The notes under the pieces were generated by a model that had not been told where the DNA came from, did no database searches, and saw nothing but the letters and a program-made list of their open reading frames with translations. 64,000 nt of DNA from contig JBGAQH010000002.1 of NCBI GenBank assembly GCA_044220875.1, positions 186,001 through 250,000 on the forward strand, read 5' to 3'. Below, one piece after another: positions 50,829 through 60,043 of this stretch. The position numbers and the translations under genes are program-made. How positions within the stretch are numbered: position 1 is the first letter of the stretch; every line of letters starts with the position of its first letter. The stretch is from JAEUIT01 sp044220875. GTDB taxonomy: Bacteria; Planctomycetota; Phycisphaerae; Phycisphaerales; SM1A02.

Positions 50829-50908
50829 CCGTCGAGAGTTCTCCGACGAGGTCCAGCAAACCGCTTGCCGGTTCGGTCTTTTCCCGAAGCCCCCGCAACC
50901 GCGGTTGG

Positions 50909-50914
50909 TATTGT
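50909..50914 (+). promoter_or_regulatory. Possible extended -10 before the thioredoxin-fold gene
   Basis: TGGTATTGT (50906-50914) has TATTGT at 50909-50914 preceded by TG, an extended -10. The leader to ATG 50985 would be about 65 nt. Confidence 0.4.
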
Positions 50915-50984
50915 TGTCGAACTCCTTCATGGACCGGCTTCGGCTCCGCCTCCCGCGGACGCCGCCGGATCCGGAGCTCTCACG

Positions 50985-52283
50985 ATGTCCATTCGACTCC
51001 CAGCGCCGATCCTCCGTTCGCTCCTCGTCACGTCGCTTCTCCTCGCCACGGCGTCGGCCTCGACGATCGCTTTGACCGGCATGCTCGGCATGGCCGCCCC
51101 GCAGTCGGGCACCTCGGGCTCGAAGTCAAAGGACGATCGCGCTGCCCAGAAGGACGCCGACAAGGCGGAAAAGGAGAAGGCCAAGGAGCGGGCGAAGCGG
51201 CTGGACAAGCTCGACAAGGAGGACCGGGCCGCGCTCGACGCCAATCTCGACTTCGCCCTGCCCGGATGGACGGCCGGGCTCGACTGGCTCGGCATCGCCA
51301 AGGCCCCCAGCGTCGATGACCTGCGCGGCCGGGTGATCGTCATTCAGACCTTCACGACGAAGAACGCGCAGAGCAAGGCCTCGCTCCTGCGCCTGGCGAA
51401 GGCCCTGTCGGAGTTCAAGCCCGAGGACGTCCGACTCATCGCCGTCCACACCCCCGAGGGCGTCGAGAAGGCCGTCGCCCAGCTCGACAAGAGCAAGTTC
51501 GACTTCCCCGTCGCCATCGATCGCGACGGCACCTATTGCGACGCGATCGGCGCGTTCAGGAAGCCGGTGAACGTCATCGTCAACCGCACCGGGGACGTGA
51601 AGTACTCCGGCCTCACGATCGAGGGCGTCACGGCCACCGTCGCCGAACTCATCACCGAGACCTTCGATCCGGCGAGCAAGCCCACCGCGCGAAAGGCCGA
51701 GACCTCGAAGACGCCGAAGGACTTCCCGACCTTCAAGAACGCCGTCGGCTCCGCCCAGGACCTGCGCGGCAAGCAGGCTCCGGCGATGGGCACCGTGAAC
51801 TGGTGGAACGGGACGCCGAACATCCAGGGCAAGCTCGTGATCGTGGACTTCTGGGCGACCTGGTGCAAGCCCTGCAAGGAAGCGATCCCGCACATGAACG
51901 AGATCGCGAAGGCGTATCGCGAGGATGTCCAGTGCATGGGCATCTCCGACGAGGCCAACAGCAAGTTCGAGCGCGGGCTCGCCGACTCGGGACTCGACAA
52001 GGGCGACTTCGCCTATCCGGTCGGCGTCGATCCGTCGGGGGCGATGAAGCGGGGCTTCTCGGTTGGCGCGATCCCCCACGTGGCGATCATCTCGTCCGAC
52101 GGCATCGTCCGCTGGCAGGGTCATCCCTCCGAGCTCACCCCTGACGTGATGCGGCAACTGGTCGACGCCAACAAGGCCCTTCTCGCGGTCCGCGGCGAGG
52201 GCGGCAACGCCCGATGGAAGCGAACGCTCGAGTCGGAGAAGGATGCCGGCGGCTCGCGCGGCAAGTCGCGCGAGCGAAGCTGA
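50985..52283 (+). CDS. Exported double thioredoxin-fold (TlpA/peroxiredoxin-like) protein
   Basis: The protein has 432 residues with a signal peptide (PILRSLLVTSLLLATASAST). Residues 45-85 are Lys/Asp/Glu-rich and probably coiled coil. Fold one (about 95-230): VIVIQTFTTKNAQSKASLL, where the CxxC is replaced by KNAQ. Fold two (about 275-410): LVIVDFWATWCKPCKEAIPH with an intact CxxC and the cis-Pro at VGAIPHVAI. It is likely a periplasmic thiol reductase, as in cytochrome c maturation, with the first fold as an inactive partner. Convergent with the polyprenyl synthetase. Confidence 0.83.
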   Translation: MSIRLPAPILRSLLVTSLLLATASASTIALTGMLGMAAPQSGTSGSKSKDDRAAQKDADKAEKEKAKERAKRLDKLDKEDRAALDANLDFALPGWTAGLDWLGIAKAPSVDDLRGRVIVIQTFTTKNAQSKASLLRLAKALSEFKPEDVRLIAVHTPEGVEKAVAQLDKSKFDFPVAIDRDGTYCDAIGAFRKPVNVIVNRTGDVKYSGLTIEGVTATVAELITETFDPASKPTARKAETSKTPKDFPTFKNAVGSAQDLRGKQAPAMGTVNWWNGTPNIQGKLVIVDFWATWCKPCKEAIPHMNEIAKAYREDVQCMGISDEANSKFERGLADSGLDKGDFAYPVGVDPSGAMKRGFSVGAIPHVAIISSDGIVRWQGHPSELTPDVMRQLVDANKALLAVRGEGGNARWKRTLESEKDAGGSRGKSRERS

Positions 52284-52366
52284 GAGAACGGTGGTGCGGC
52301 GGACGCGGCGCGTGTGGAGGCGGCGGCACGCTGCGCCGGCCCGTCATCGTCGTAAGGGCCGTTCGC

Positions 52367-53359
52367 TCAGAAATCGCGGCGAACGGTGCGCTCCGCCAAC
52401 TCATGTAGCAGGTCGCGCACCGGGCTCGGCGCGAGCACGTCGAGCTCCTTGCGGGCCCCCTGGACGATCGCGACCGCCCGCTCGCGGGCCCGGTCGAGGG
52501 CGCCGGCCCGCTCGGCGATCGACCGCAGCGCCGCATCGTCGCGGGCGGCGATGGCATCGAGAGCGCACATGCGCTCCGCGGCGCTCGCGTGGGCCAGGAG
52601 CAGGATGAGCGGCAAGGTCATCTTGCCCTTCTCGAAGTCGCGGCCGAGGCTCTTGCCGACGACCTCCTCCTTGCCGGCGAGGTCGAGCACGTCGTCCTGA
52701 ATCTGGAACGCCGTGCCGACGGCCATGCCGAAACGGTCGAGCGCCGCGACCTGCGCCGCCGGCGCGCCGGAGAGAATCGCCCCGAAGCGGCAGCACGCGC
52801 CGACGAGCACCGCGGTCTTCCTGCGGATGATCTCGAAGTAGGTTGCCTCGTCGAGGCTCGTGTCGTCGCGATGGTGAAGCTGGATCAGCTCGCCCTCGCA
52901 GAGCGTGTTGGTGACCTCGCCGAACTGGAGGTTGATCGCCGGATCGCCGACCCGCGAGCAGAGGTGAAAGGCGTTCGAGATGAGGTAGTCGCCGAGCATC
53001 ACGGCGGTCTCGTTGCCGCGGAGGCTGTTGACCGTCGCCCCCTTGCGGCGGGTGGTCGCCTCATCGAGGACGTCGTCGTGGACGAGCGTCGCCATGTGGA
53101 TCATCTCGGCCACGCACGCCACCATGCAGTGCCGCTCGTTGATCGAGCGACGCTCGGTCGGGGCCTTCGACGCCGCCAGCCCGCAGAGGATCACCAGCGT
53201 CGGCCGCAGCATCTTGCCGCGATAGCGCTCGACATGGCGGCAGAGCTGGTTCACGGCCGGGAAGTCGCTGGCGAGCTGCCGCTCGAACAGGCCCTCCGTC
53301 TCGTGAAGACAGTCGGCAAGGATGGCGGCGATGGAGGTCTGTGCGACGCTCTCGAGCAT
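52367..53359 (-). CDS. Polyprenyl diphosphate synthase (trans-isoprenyl family)
   Basis: The protein has 330 residues from ATG 53359, supported by TATCAT 6 nt upstream. First Asp-rich motif in ATLVHDDVLDEATTRRKGAT (DDVLDE), second in FQIQDDVLDLAGKEEVVGK (DDVLD), plus GKMTLPLILLLA after it. The residues before the first motif (MIHMA) suggest a long-chain product such as the octaprenyl-type side chain of menaquinone, but chain length is not certain. A methyltransferase gene lies 76 nt upstream. Confidence 0.9.
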   Translation of the reverse strand: MLESVAQTSIAAILADCLHETEGLFERQLASDFPAVNQLCRHVERYRGKMLRPTLVILCGLAASKAPTERRSINERHCMVACVAEMIHMATLVHDDVLDEATTRRKGATVNSLRGNETAVMLGDYLISNAFHLCSRVGDPAINLQFGEVTNTLCEGELIQLHHRDDTSLDEATYFEIIRRKTAVLVGACCRFGAILSGAPAAQVAALDRFGMAVGTAFQIQDDVLDLAGKEEVVGKSLGRDFEKGKMTLPLILLLAHASAAERMCALDAIAARDDAALRSIAERAGALDRARERAVAIVQGARKELDVLAPSPVRDLLHELAERTVRRDF

Positions 53360-53371
53360 GTCCGGATGATA
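53360..53371 (-). promoter_or_regulatory. -10 hexamer TATCAT, leaderless prenyltransferase gene
   Basis: On the minus strand TATCAT (53366-53371) lies 6 nt before the ATG at 53359. Confidence 0.5.
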
Positions 53372-53435
53372 GACGACGGCGTCGGCGTCCTGCGCAGCGC
53401 CCGGAGGGGCGGAGCGACCCGTTTCCCGCCATCGC

Positions 53436-54308
53436 TCACCGCTCCGCGACGATGTACGCGATCCAGCCCTCGCAGGCCTCGCCGCGCTTGGACGGCCGGA
53501 ACTTGCCGTTGCCCTCGCCGGTCGAGTGGTTCGTGCCTTCCCAATAGACGGTCGTCTTCGCGAATCCCGCCTCGAGCAGCGCCTCCTGGATCTCGGGAAG
53601 CGTCCAGAGCCGCCAGTGGTACGTGAAGGCCTTCCGCATCTCGGAGCCGTCGGGGAAGCGGAAATGGATGTGGTTGACCACATCGCCGGTGATCGGGCTG
53701 TACTGGTTCTGGTCCCAGACGTAGGTGAAGCCGTCGAGGTGCCGCTCCTCCTCGATCTCGCGGAAGGAGTCGCTGCCGCCGTAGGCGTCGATGATGAAGA
53801 GCCCGTCGTTCACGAGCGATGCCCGGGCGCTGCGGAAGTACTTCAGGAGCTGCTCGCGGCGCTTGAAGAGGTAGTAGGAGAAGTTCATCGCGACGATGCA
53901 GTCGACCTTCTCGATCCGCTGCCTCATCACGTCCTCGTTGCGGATGTCCAGCCGCTCCCATTCGGACTTCGGGAGCTTGGTCAGGTTCCGCGCTCGCCCC
54001 CACTGCAGCACGCTGCGGTCGAGGTCGATGGCCATCGCGATGTTGGTCCTCCGGCGGGCGACCCACTCGACCGCCGCGGCGAAGGTTCCGCAGAAGTCCT
54101 CGCGCAAGGTCGACGCCAGCCGACGGCGATGGGACTTCCACGCCCGGTCGATGAAGTCGACCTCGAACTCGACGTTCTGCACGCTCAGCTCGTAGAGCTC
54201 GTGCGGGTCGCTGGTGGCCGCGGTGCGCCACGCTCCCTTCGACGTCGCCCGCGTCGCCCTCTTCGTTGCCGCCTTCGTGTTCGATCGCTTCGTGGTGGTG
54301 CCTGCCAT
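53436..54308 (-). CDS. Class I SAM-dependent methyltransferase
   Basis: The protein has 290 residues. N-terminal 30 residues are Lys/Thr/Ala/Arg-rich and basic. The Rossmann core follows: LREDFCGTFAAAVEWVARRR in place of the usual GxGxG motif I, AIDLDRSVLQWGRARNL (motif II, acidic), and DCIVAMNFSYYLFKRREQLL (motif post-II). It has the pattern of small-molecule methyltransferases; motif I GTF is atypical but seen in related groups. No substrate can be assigned; position before a polyprenyl synthase raises quinone methylation as a possibility only. Confidence 0.75.
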   Translation of the reverse strand: MAGTTTKRSNTKAATKRATRATSKGAWRTAATSDPHELYELSVQNVEFEVDFIDRAWKSHRRRLASTLREDFCGTFAAAVEWVARRRTNIAMAIDLDRSVLQWGRARNLTKLPKSEWERLDIRNEDVMRQRIEKVDCIVAMNFSYYLFKRREQLLKYFRSARASLVNDGLFIIDAYGGSDSFREIEEERHLDGFTYVWDQNQYSPITGDVVNHIHFRFPDGSEMRKAFTYHWRLWTLPEIQEALLEAGFAKTTVYWEGTNHSTGEGNGKFRPSKRGEACEGWIAYIVAER

Positions 54309-54375
54309 GGGAGGCGGGGAGTGTAGTGGGATTCGGCGACGGCGCGACGCACCGCATCGCGCCGCATGCCGTCAC

Positions 54376-56199
54376 TCATCCCGACCACGCCGCAAGCACG
54401 ATGGCCAGGTCGGACCCGTCGGTCGTCCCGTTGCCATCGAGGTCCGCGGCGCCGGGAGATCCCCAGCCGGCAAGCACCATGGCCAGGTCGGCGCCGTCAA
54501 CGCGGCCATTGCCGTCGATGTCGGGCGATGGCGGCGCCGCGCATGAGGCGGAGGCCTCCGCGGCGCAGAGGTCGTCCCATGCGACGACACAGCAGATCGG
54601 GTCGACGATGCAGACGATCTCGCAGCAGCTCGGGTCGGAGCAGCCGGGCACGGCGCTCGGCGCGAAGCAGGAGGCGAGACCGGCGCCGCATGCGCTCCCC
54701 TGGCAGATGGCCGCGGCCTCGCTGACGCAGACCTCGTCCCAGCTGCCCTCGCAGCAGAAGGCGTCGACGGTGCAGACCGCAAGGCAACAGTCGGCGTCGT
54801 TGCAGAAGGGCGTCGCGTGAACCACCGAACAGGCCGGGGCATCCGCGGCTCCGCAGGCGGCAACCCCCGAACATCCGGCGGCGCAGGTGGAGGTGGCGAG
54901 CGCCACGCACGCCGCGTCCCAGGCGGTCTGGCAGCAGTAGGCGTCGATCGCACAGACGCAGCTCTCGATCGTGGCGCCGGTGCAGCCGGCCGAGCCCTGC
55001 GTGCAGCAGTCGTGCGGCAGTGCGCCGGTCGTGATGAGGAGATCATCGAACGCCGCGCCGTTCGAGACGCTCGACCCGGAGAGGAACCGGAACTGGACGG
55101 CGCTCTCGGCGGCGATCGAGGCGAGGTTCAGCTCGACCTCGGTGCATCCGGCGGTGCCCTGCCCCGACTGCGGCTGCCAGCCGGTGAGCCAGGCGCCTCC
55201 GTCGATGCGGTAGTCGATGCGCGGACCGAGCGTGCCGAGATTGCGGCAGAAGCTGAAGCGGAGGACCGGCGCGGGGATGGCGGTGAGGTCGATGCAGCGG
55301 GTGATTGCCGCGGAGTAGGGAAAACCCGTTCCAAAACGCAAAGCGGGATCGCCAGATCCCGCGCAGCTCCCGGAGATGGTCAGCGTCGGTGGTGATCCCT
55401 CACAGCTCTCGAAGAGGTCGGGAAAGAGCGTGCAGACGCTCGACGTCGAGTAGACCGTTCCGAAGTTCGTCGCGAACGCGGTGAGGCAGGCGCCGCCTCC
55501 CCCGCCGCAGTTGCCGCAGGCCAGGGCATCGACCTCGAGTACGCATTGGGCATCCCAGGCCGTCTCGCAGCAGTAGGGATCGGCCTGGCAGACGCACGCC
55601 TCGACCGCGGCCGTCGAACACCCCGGCGTGCCGACCTCGCAGCAGCCGTGGAGCTGCGAGCAGCAGTCGGTGATCTCGAGCTTCAGGTCGTCAAGGAGAA
55701 TCGCGTTGGAGTTGCTGCCGTGGTCGAACCTGAAGACCAGGGCCTTCGCGCCATTCACGGCCACGGTGAAGTTCACCTGCGTGCAGGCGCCGCCGGTCGT
55801 CGAGAGCGTGCCGACGGTGGTCGGCGTCGACGGCGCGCAGGGCACGGTCGTGGCCGAGGTCGTGCCGGCCTTGAGGACGGTGTTGGTCGCGGCGAACTGG
55901 GCGTAGGTGAACGCGATCGAGACCGACGCGCAGCCCGCGTCACCGACGTAGACGAAGAGCACCGGGTCATCGGTCGAGGAATCGAGCTTGAGCGCGGAGC
56001 CGGTCGGACAGAATCCGCTCGCCGCGACGGTCGCGCCGTTCAGGCACCACTCGACCTTGAAGGGTCCCTGCGTCAGGCTCGGCGGCCCGCTGAACGAGTC
56101 GAAGCCCGTCTCGTAGAGCGTGCAGGTCTGGCCCGATGCGATTCGGACCGCGACGAGCATGAACAGCCATGCGATGAACTGGATCGTGCGCCTCAGCAT
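54376..56199 (-). CDS. Exported Cys-rich repeat protein with dockerin-like pair
   Basis: The protein has 607 residues with a signal peptide (IQFIAWLFMLVAVRIASG). Two paralogous beta-rich domains (about 25-180 and 232-400), each ending DD-L-K/L-x-I-T, are each followed by a Cys module. The pattern C-x5-C-C-x3-W-D-x2-C occurs four times: Cys204-219, 416-431, 476-491 and 530-545. The C-terminus has two dockerin-like segments (PDIDGNGRVDGADLAMVLAG; ADLDGNGTTDGSDLAIVLAA). About 60 cysteines in total; the even, repeated pattern suggests disulphides formed outside the cell. No enzyme motif. Confidence 0.8.
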   Translation of the reverse strand: MLRRTIQFIAWLFMLVAVRIASGQTCTLYETGFDSFSGPPSLTQGPFKVEWCLNGATVAASGFCPTGSALKLDSSTDDPVLFVYVGDAGCASVSIAFTYAQFAATNTVLKAGTTSATTVPCAPSTPTTVGTLSTTGGACTQVNFTVAVNGAKALVFRFDHGSNSNAILLDDLKLEITDCCSQLHGCCEVGTPGCSTAAVEACVCQADPYCCETAWDAQCVLEVDALACGNCGGGGGACLTAFATNFGTVYSTSSVCTLFPDLFESCEGSPPTLTISGSCAGSGDPALRFGTGFPYSAAITRCIDLTAIPAPVLRFSFCRNLGTLGPRIDYRIDGGAWLTGWQPQSGQGTAGCTEVELNLASIAAESAVQFRFLSGSSVSNGAAFDDLLITTGALPHDCCTQGSAGCTGATIESCVCAIDAYCCQTAWDAACVALATSTCAAGCSGVAACGAADAPACSVVHATPFCNDADCCLAVCTVDAFCCEGSWDEVCVSEAAAICQGSACGAGLASCFAPSAVPGCSDPSCCEIVCIVDPICCVVAWDDLCAAEASASCAAPPSPDIDGNGRVDGADLAMVLAGWGSPGAADLDGNGTTDGSDLAIVLAAWSG

Positions 56200-56350
56200 G
56201 CCTCGACAGCCTCACTGCCCGAGCGGATCACTCGGGTGCCACGAAGACTCTCGCATTCGACCGCGAACGCGCAAAAGCCGCGTGACAGAATGAGGCCCGC
56301 TCGCAGTTCGACGTGGCGCGACATGTCCGAGAAGAGCCCAGCGCTCGCCG

Positions 56351-58642
56351 TTACGCGCTCCACTGGCCGAGGAGCAACGCCAAGTCCGCGGCGTCGACCG
56401 TGCCGCTGCCGTCCACGTCGCCCGGTCCGGCGGTGCCCCACGCGCCGAGCAGGATCGCCAGATCGGCGGCGTCCACGGTGCCGCTGCCGTCGAGGTCGCC
56501 CGCGAGCGAGCAGCCGAGTGCAAACGTCCGGAAGCCGTCAACGCCCGCCTCGACGAGCGAGCCGGTGCCGAGGTCGCGAGCCTGGAAGCGCACCTTGACG
56601 GTGGCCGTGGGCGTGACGAAGTCCGCGACGCGGAAGCTCTTCGTCACCCACGCGCCGGCGTTCTCGGTGACCAGCTCAAGCTGCACCCAGGTGGTGCCGC
56701 CGTTGTTCGAGATCTCGATCGGCATCGAGTCGGCGTTCGGAGCGCCGCCGAGATTGTTCGAGTACCAGCGGTCGTACTGGACATACGACTCGGGATCGGA
56801 GCAGTCGAGGATCGGCGAGGTCAGCGTGGTCGTGCCGCCGTCGACGTCGGCGGAGCCAGCCGCGCCGCCCACCGCACCCTGGCCGGTGACGAAGCAGAGC
56901 GTGCCGTTCGGCGTCGTGTCGTCCTCCGGCTGGGCGATCGTCCCGTTCGGATCGACGCGCACCCACAGTCCCGAGGTCGCGTTGTCGCCCGGAGCGCCGA
57001 CGGTCCAGCCCTTGTTGGTCTCGAAGTTGTCGGAGAAGAGCTCGGTCGTCTCGACCACCGCGGTCGAGAAGGTCGCCGTCGGCGCGCCCTCCGGCGCGAC
57101 GAAGGAACCCATCGTGGTGGGGAACTCGACGTACCAGTGAAGCGTCGTGCCGCAGGTGGTCGCGGGCAGGGTGGCGCTCCACGAGCCGCCGCCGAGGTTC
57201 GCGATCGGCGCCGCGCTGAACGGCTCGCTCGGATCGTCGCGCCACCAGAGCGTCGCCCCCTCGGGAAGGGCCTCGCCGGCGACGTCGAAGGTCGAGATCG
57301 CCACGGTCACGATTCCGGGCGCCGCCGTCGCTGGCGTCCCGTTCGGGAAGGAGACCGAGATTGGCTCTAACACTTCGCCCGTGAGGGTCATCGCCGCCGC
57401 CCAGTTCTCCTCGGCGGTCGGAATGATCTGGTCCGCGGGAAGGACGAAGCCGAAGGTGCCGGTGTCGCGCAGCTCGATCGTGAACGAGAAGACGTTGCGG
57501 ACGCCGTAGGCCCAGTCGACCGAACTGCCGCTGGCGAGGTAGAGGGTCGGGCCGATGGGGCCGGCGGTGTACGGCACCTGATGGACCGAGAGGATCGCGT
57601 CGGCCATCGAGTGGCCGATGCCCTCGAGGAAATCGGTGTGCGGCGCGGGATCGACGGTGTAGCCCCACGGCGAAAGCACGAGCTGGCCGTAGGAGTGGAA
57701 ATCGATGTTGGCGACGATGTTCGGCCGCGCGAGGTAGAAGTCGCGAAGCGCCTGCGTCTCGGGCTCGGAGAACGCCGACGGGCCGCGATAGGTCTCGTCG
57801 GCCGGGTTCGTGCTCGCCCCGGCGCCGCCCCACTGGTAGTCCCAGTTGCGGTTGAGGTCGACGCCGAAGGTGCCGTTGCCGTTGTTGCGGCGATTCTTCC
57901 GCCAGAGACGATTCACGTCCCAGGTATATTGATAGCCGTCGGGATTGGAGACGGGGATGATCCAGATCTCGGCCTTCTGCAGCAGCATCCCGATAGCCGG
58001 GTCGGTCGACGCGCCGTCGACGAGTCGGTTGGCGATGTACATCGCCGTCATCGGACTCACCCATTCGCGGGCGTGCTGGCAGGCGTTGAAGAGAATCGCC
58101 GGGGCGCCGGCCGGGGCGCCCGAGATGCGGATCGCCCGCATCGGTCGACCCTCAAGCGAGGTGCCGAAGGTGACCACGCTGCAGAGATCCGGTCGCTGGG
58201 CGACGAACTCGTCGAGCTTGGCGTTGATCTGGGCAAGCGTCTTGTAGTCGGCGAACCACGCGTCGTTTCCGGCGACGCCGCCCGAGCCGTCGCCGCCACC
58301 GTTGGCCCCGCCCTCGGCGAGGCGCGAACGCTCGGCGGCGATGAGACCGCCAAGGTCGTCAATGAGCACTTCGACCGGCAAACCGGCCCGCTGCATCGCG
58401 GCCAGGCTCTTGGCGTCGACCCGCAGATCGAGCGGCTTGCCCACGGTGGCCCCGTGCGACCAGATGTCGTCGGCGAGGGCGATCGCCTGACGCATCTGGC
58501 GGAGGTCCTGCGGCACGAGCCGAACGACCTTGTCGCCGACGTAGTCCGGCGGCGCGGCGAGCGCGCTGGCCGTGGCCATGGCCAGCGGGGCGAACGAAAG
58601 AAGGAGCGAGACGAAGCGCGAGGCGCGACCGGTTCGTTGCAT
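56351..58642 (-). CDS. Exported M14 zinc carboxypeptidase with dockerin-like pair
   Basis: The protein has 763 residues with a signal peptide (FVSLLLSFAPLAMATASALA). M14 motifs: QHAREW with His190 and Glu193 (zinc), SNPDGYQYTW and FGVDLNRNW (substrate Arg/Asn), His316 in NIDFHSYGQ (third zinc ligand) and Glu390 in SFTIELRDTG (catalytic). The C-terminal 300 residues include a beta-sandwich-like module (DPSEPFSAAPIANLGGGSWS) and a second one, then two near-identical dockerin-like segments (GDLDGSGTVDAADLAILLGA; GDVDGSGTVDAADLALLLGQ). It cleaves C-terminal residues from peptides. Residues 31-125 are a propeptide-like region. Confidence 0.88.
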   Translation of the reverse strand: MQRTGRASRFVSLLLSFAPLAMATASALAAPPDYVGDKVVRLVPQDLRQMRQAIALADDIWSHGATVGKPLDLRVDAKSLAAMQRAGLPVEVLIDDLGGLIAAERSRLAEGGANGGGDGSGGVAGNDAWFADYKTLAQINAKLDEFVAQRPDLCSVVTFGTSLEGRPMRAIRISGAPAGAPAILFNACQHAREWVSPMTAMYIANRLVDGASTDPAIGMLLQKAEIWIIPVSNPDGYQYTWDVNRLWRKNRRNNGNGTFGVDLNRNWDYQWGGAGASTNPADETYRGPSAFSEPETQALRDFYLARPNIVANIDFHSYGQLVLSPWGYTVDPAPHTDFLEGIGHSMADAILSVHQVPYTAGPIGPTLYLASGSSVDWAYGVRNVFSFTIELRDTGTFGFVLPADQIIPTAEENWAAAMTLTGEVLEPISVSFPNGTPATAAPGIVTVAISTFDVAGEALPEGATLWWRDDPSEPFSAAPIANLGGGSWSATLPATTCGTTLHWYVEFPTTMGSFVAPEGAPTATFSTAVVETTELFSDNFETNKGWTVGAPGDNATSGLWVRVDPNGTIAQPEDDTTPNGTLCFVTGQGAVGGAAGSADVDGGTTTLTSPILDCSDPESYVQYDRWYSNNLGGAPNADSMPIEISNNGGTTWVQLELVTENAGAWVTKSFRVADFVTPTATVKVRFQARDLGTGSLVEAGVDGFRTFALGCSLAGDLDGSGTVDAADLAILLGAWGTAGPGDVDGSGTVDAADLALLLGQWSA

Positions 58643-58840
58643 GCAAGCCTCTCACGGGAGGGCCGAAGGATCAGGACTCGACCGGTGGGGAATCCGACGG
58701 ATCGTCGGCCGATCCGCGGAATGCGAGCGGCGCGAGTTGACGGAAGCCGTCCGCGTCGCGATGCTCGCGAATCCAGACCGCGCTCCCCGTCCCCCCCGGG
58801 GGCGAGCGATCATTCCCCAGCAGTTCGAGACGAGTTCAGT

Positions 58841-60043
58841 ATGCCACAGCTCTCACCGGCTCCGAAGCGTTTCGCCTCCCTTCTCGCCAGCCTCGCGCTG
58901 GGATGCCTCGTCACCACCGGCTGCACGAGCGGATACCGGGGCTATTACCTCACCCGGCCGCAGGCGGCGGAAGATTCGGACGCGATCGTTCCGATGCACC
59001 CGGAGCCGCCGCGCAGCCTGGCGATGTTCGAGGGCGACACGGGCCGCGTCGCGACGTGGGCCGACCTGATGGAGGGCGTGGCATGGGCCGACGTGATCTT
59101 CCTCGGTGAGGCGCACGATCATGCCGAGGGCCATCGCGTCGAGACGGCGATCGCCGAGGACACGCTCGCAAGCTTCCCCGGTTCGGCGGTGAGCATGGAG
59201 ATGTTCGAGCGGCAGGATCAGGCCGACGTCGACGCATATCTGCGCGGCGAGATCGACGTGACGACGCTCGTCGAGCGGACCAAGAGCCTCGGATGGGGCG
59301 TTCCCGGCGACGCCAAGGAGAGCGAGGACAAGGAGGTCGCGAAGGCCGAGCGGCGGAAGCTGTGGGATGCCTATTACCAGCCCACCGTCGACGTCGCCAA
59401 GGCCCGCGGCTCGCGGGTCATCGCCGCCAACGCACCGCGCGACTACGTGAAGAAGGCCCACAGCGACGGCTACGACGCGCTGCGTGCGCTGCCCGAGAAC
59501 GAGCGGGCCCTCTTCGACATTCCCGATCACCTCGAGGGCGGGATCTACCGCCGCCGATTCAACGAGGTCATGCTGGGCGACGACGCCTCGAGCGCCGACG
59601 CCGCCGCGCGACAGCGCGTCGACGACCGATTCCGCTCGCAGCAGGTCTGGGACGCGACGATGGGCCGCTCGATCGCCCGGGCCCTCGACGCCGTGCCCGC
59701 GCCGCCGAAGATCGTGCATCTCGTCGGCGGCTTCCACATCGACAATCGGGTCGGCACGGTGACGCAGCTGCTCGCGGCGCGTCCGAACACCCGCGTGTTG
59801 ACCGTGCAGATCATTCCGGAAGGCTCGCGCACGCTCCGCGACGAGGATCGCGGCCGCGCGGACATCATCATCTACGCGGCCCGGGAGGCGAAGCCCGAAG
59901 CCGCCACCGAAACGCCCGCGGAAGCCCCCACCGCGACAGCGCCCGAAACGAAGCCCGCCGAGAAGACCGACGGAGCGAAGGAGGGCGAGAAGCCAGCGGG
60001 CGCGGCGTCGACCGGGAAACCCGCCTCACCGCGCGCGGCCTAA
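58841..60043 (+). CDS. ChaN-like (haem-binding uptake, DUF399) lipoprotein
   Basis: The protein has 400 residues from ATG 58841, with lipobox (LGCLVTTGC) at about 27. ChaN/DUF399 motifs: IFLGEAHDHAEGHRV, VSMEMFERQDQADVDAYL, VIAANAPRDYVKKA and IVHLVGGFHIDNRVG. Related ChaN binds haem in the periplasm with roles in iron uptake. The C-terminal 70 residues are Glu/Ala/Pro/Lys-rich and probably disordered. The stop TAA forms part of an attC-like motif (60038-60053). Confidence 0.8.
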   Translation: MPQLSPAPKRFASLLASLALGCLVTTGCTSGYRGYYLTRPQAAEDSDAIVPMHPEPPRSLAMFEGDTGRVATWADLMEGVAWADVIFLGEAHDHAEGHRVETAIAEDTLASFPGSAVSMEMFERQDQADVDAYLRGEIDVTTLVERTKSLGWGVPGDAKESEDKEVAKAERRKLWDAYYQPTVDVAKARGSRVIAANAPRDYVKKAHSDGYDALRALPENERALFDIPDHLEGGIYRRRFNEVMLGDDASSADAAARQRVDDRFRSQQVWDATMGRSIARALDAVPAPPKIVHLVGGFHIDNRVGTVTQLLAARPNTRVLTVQIIPEGSRTLRDEDRGRADIIIYAAREAKPEAATETPAEAPTATAPETKPAEKTDGAKEGEKPAGAASTGKPASPRAA

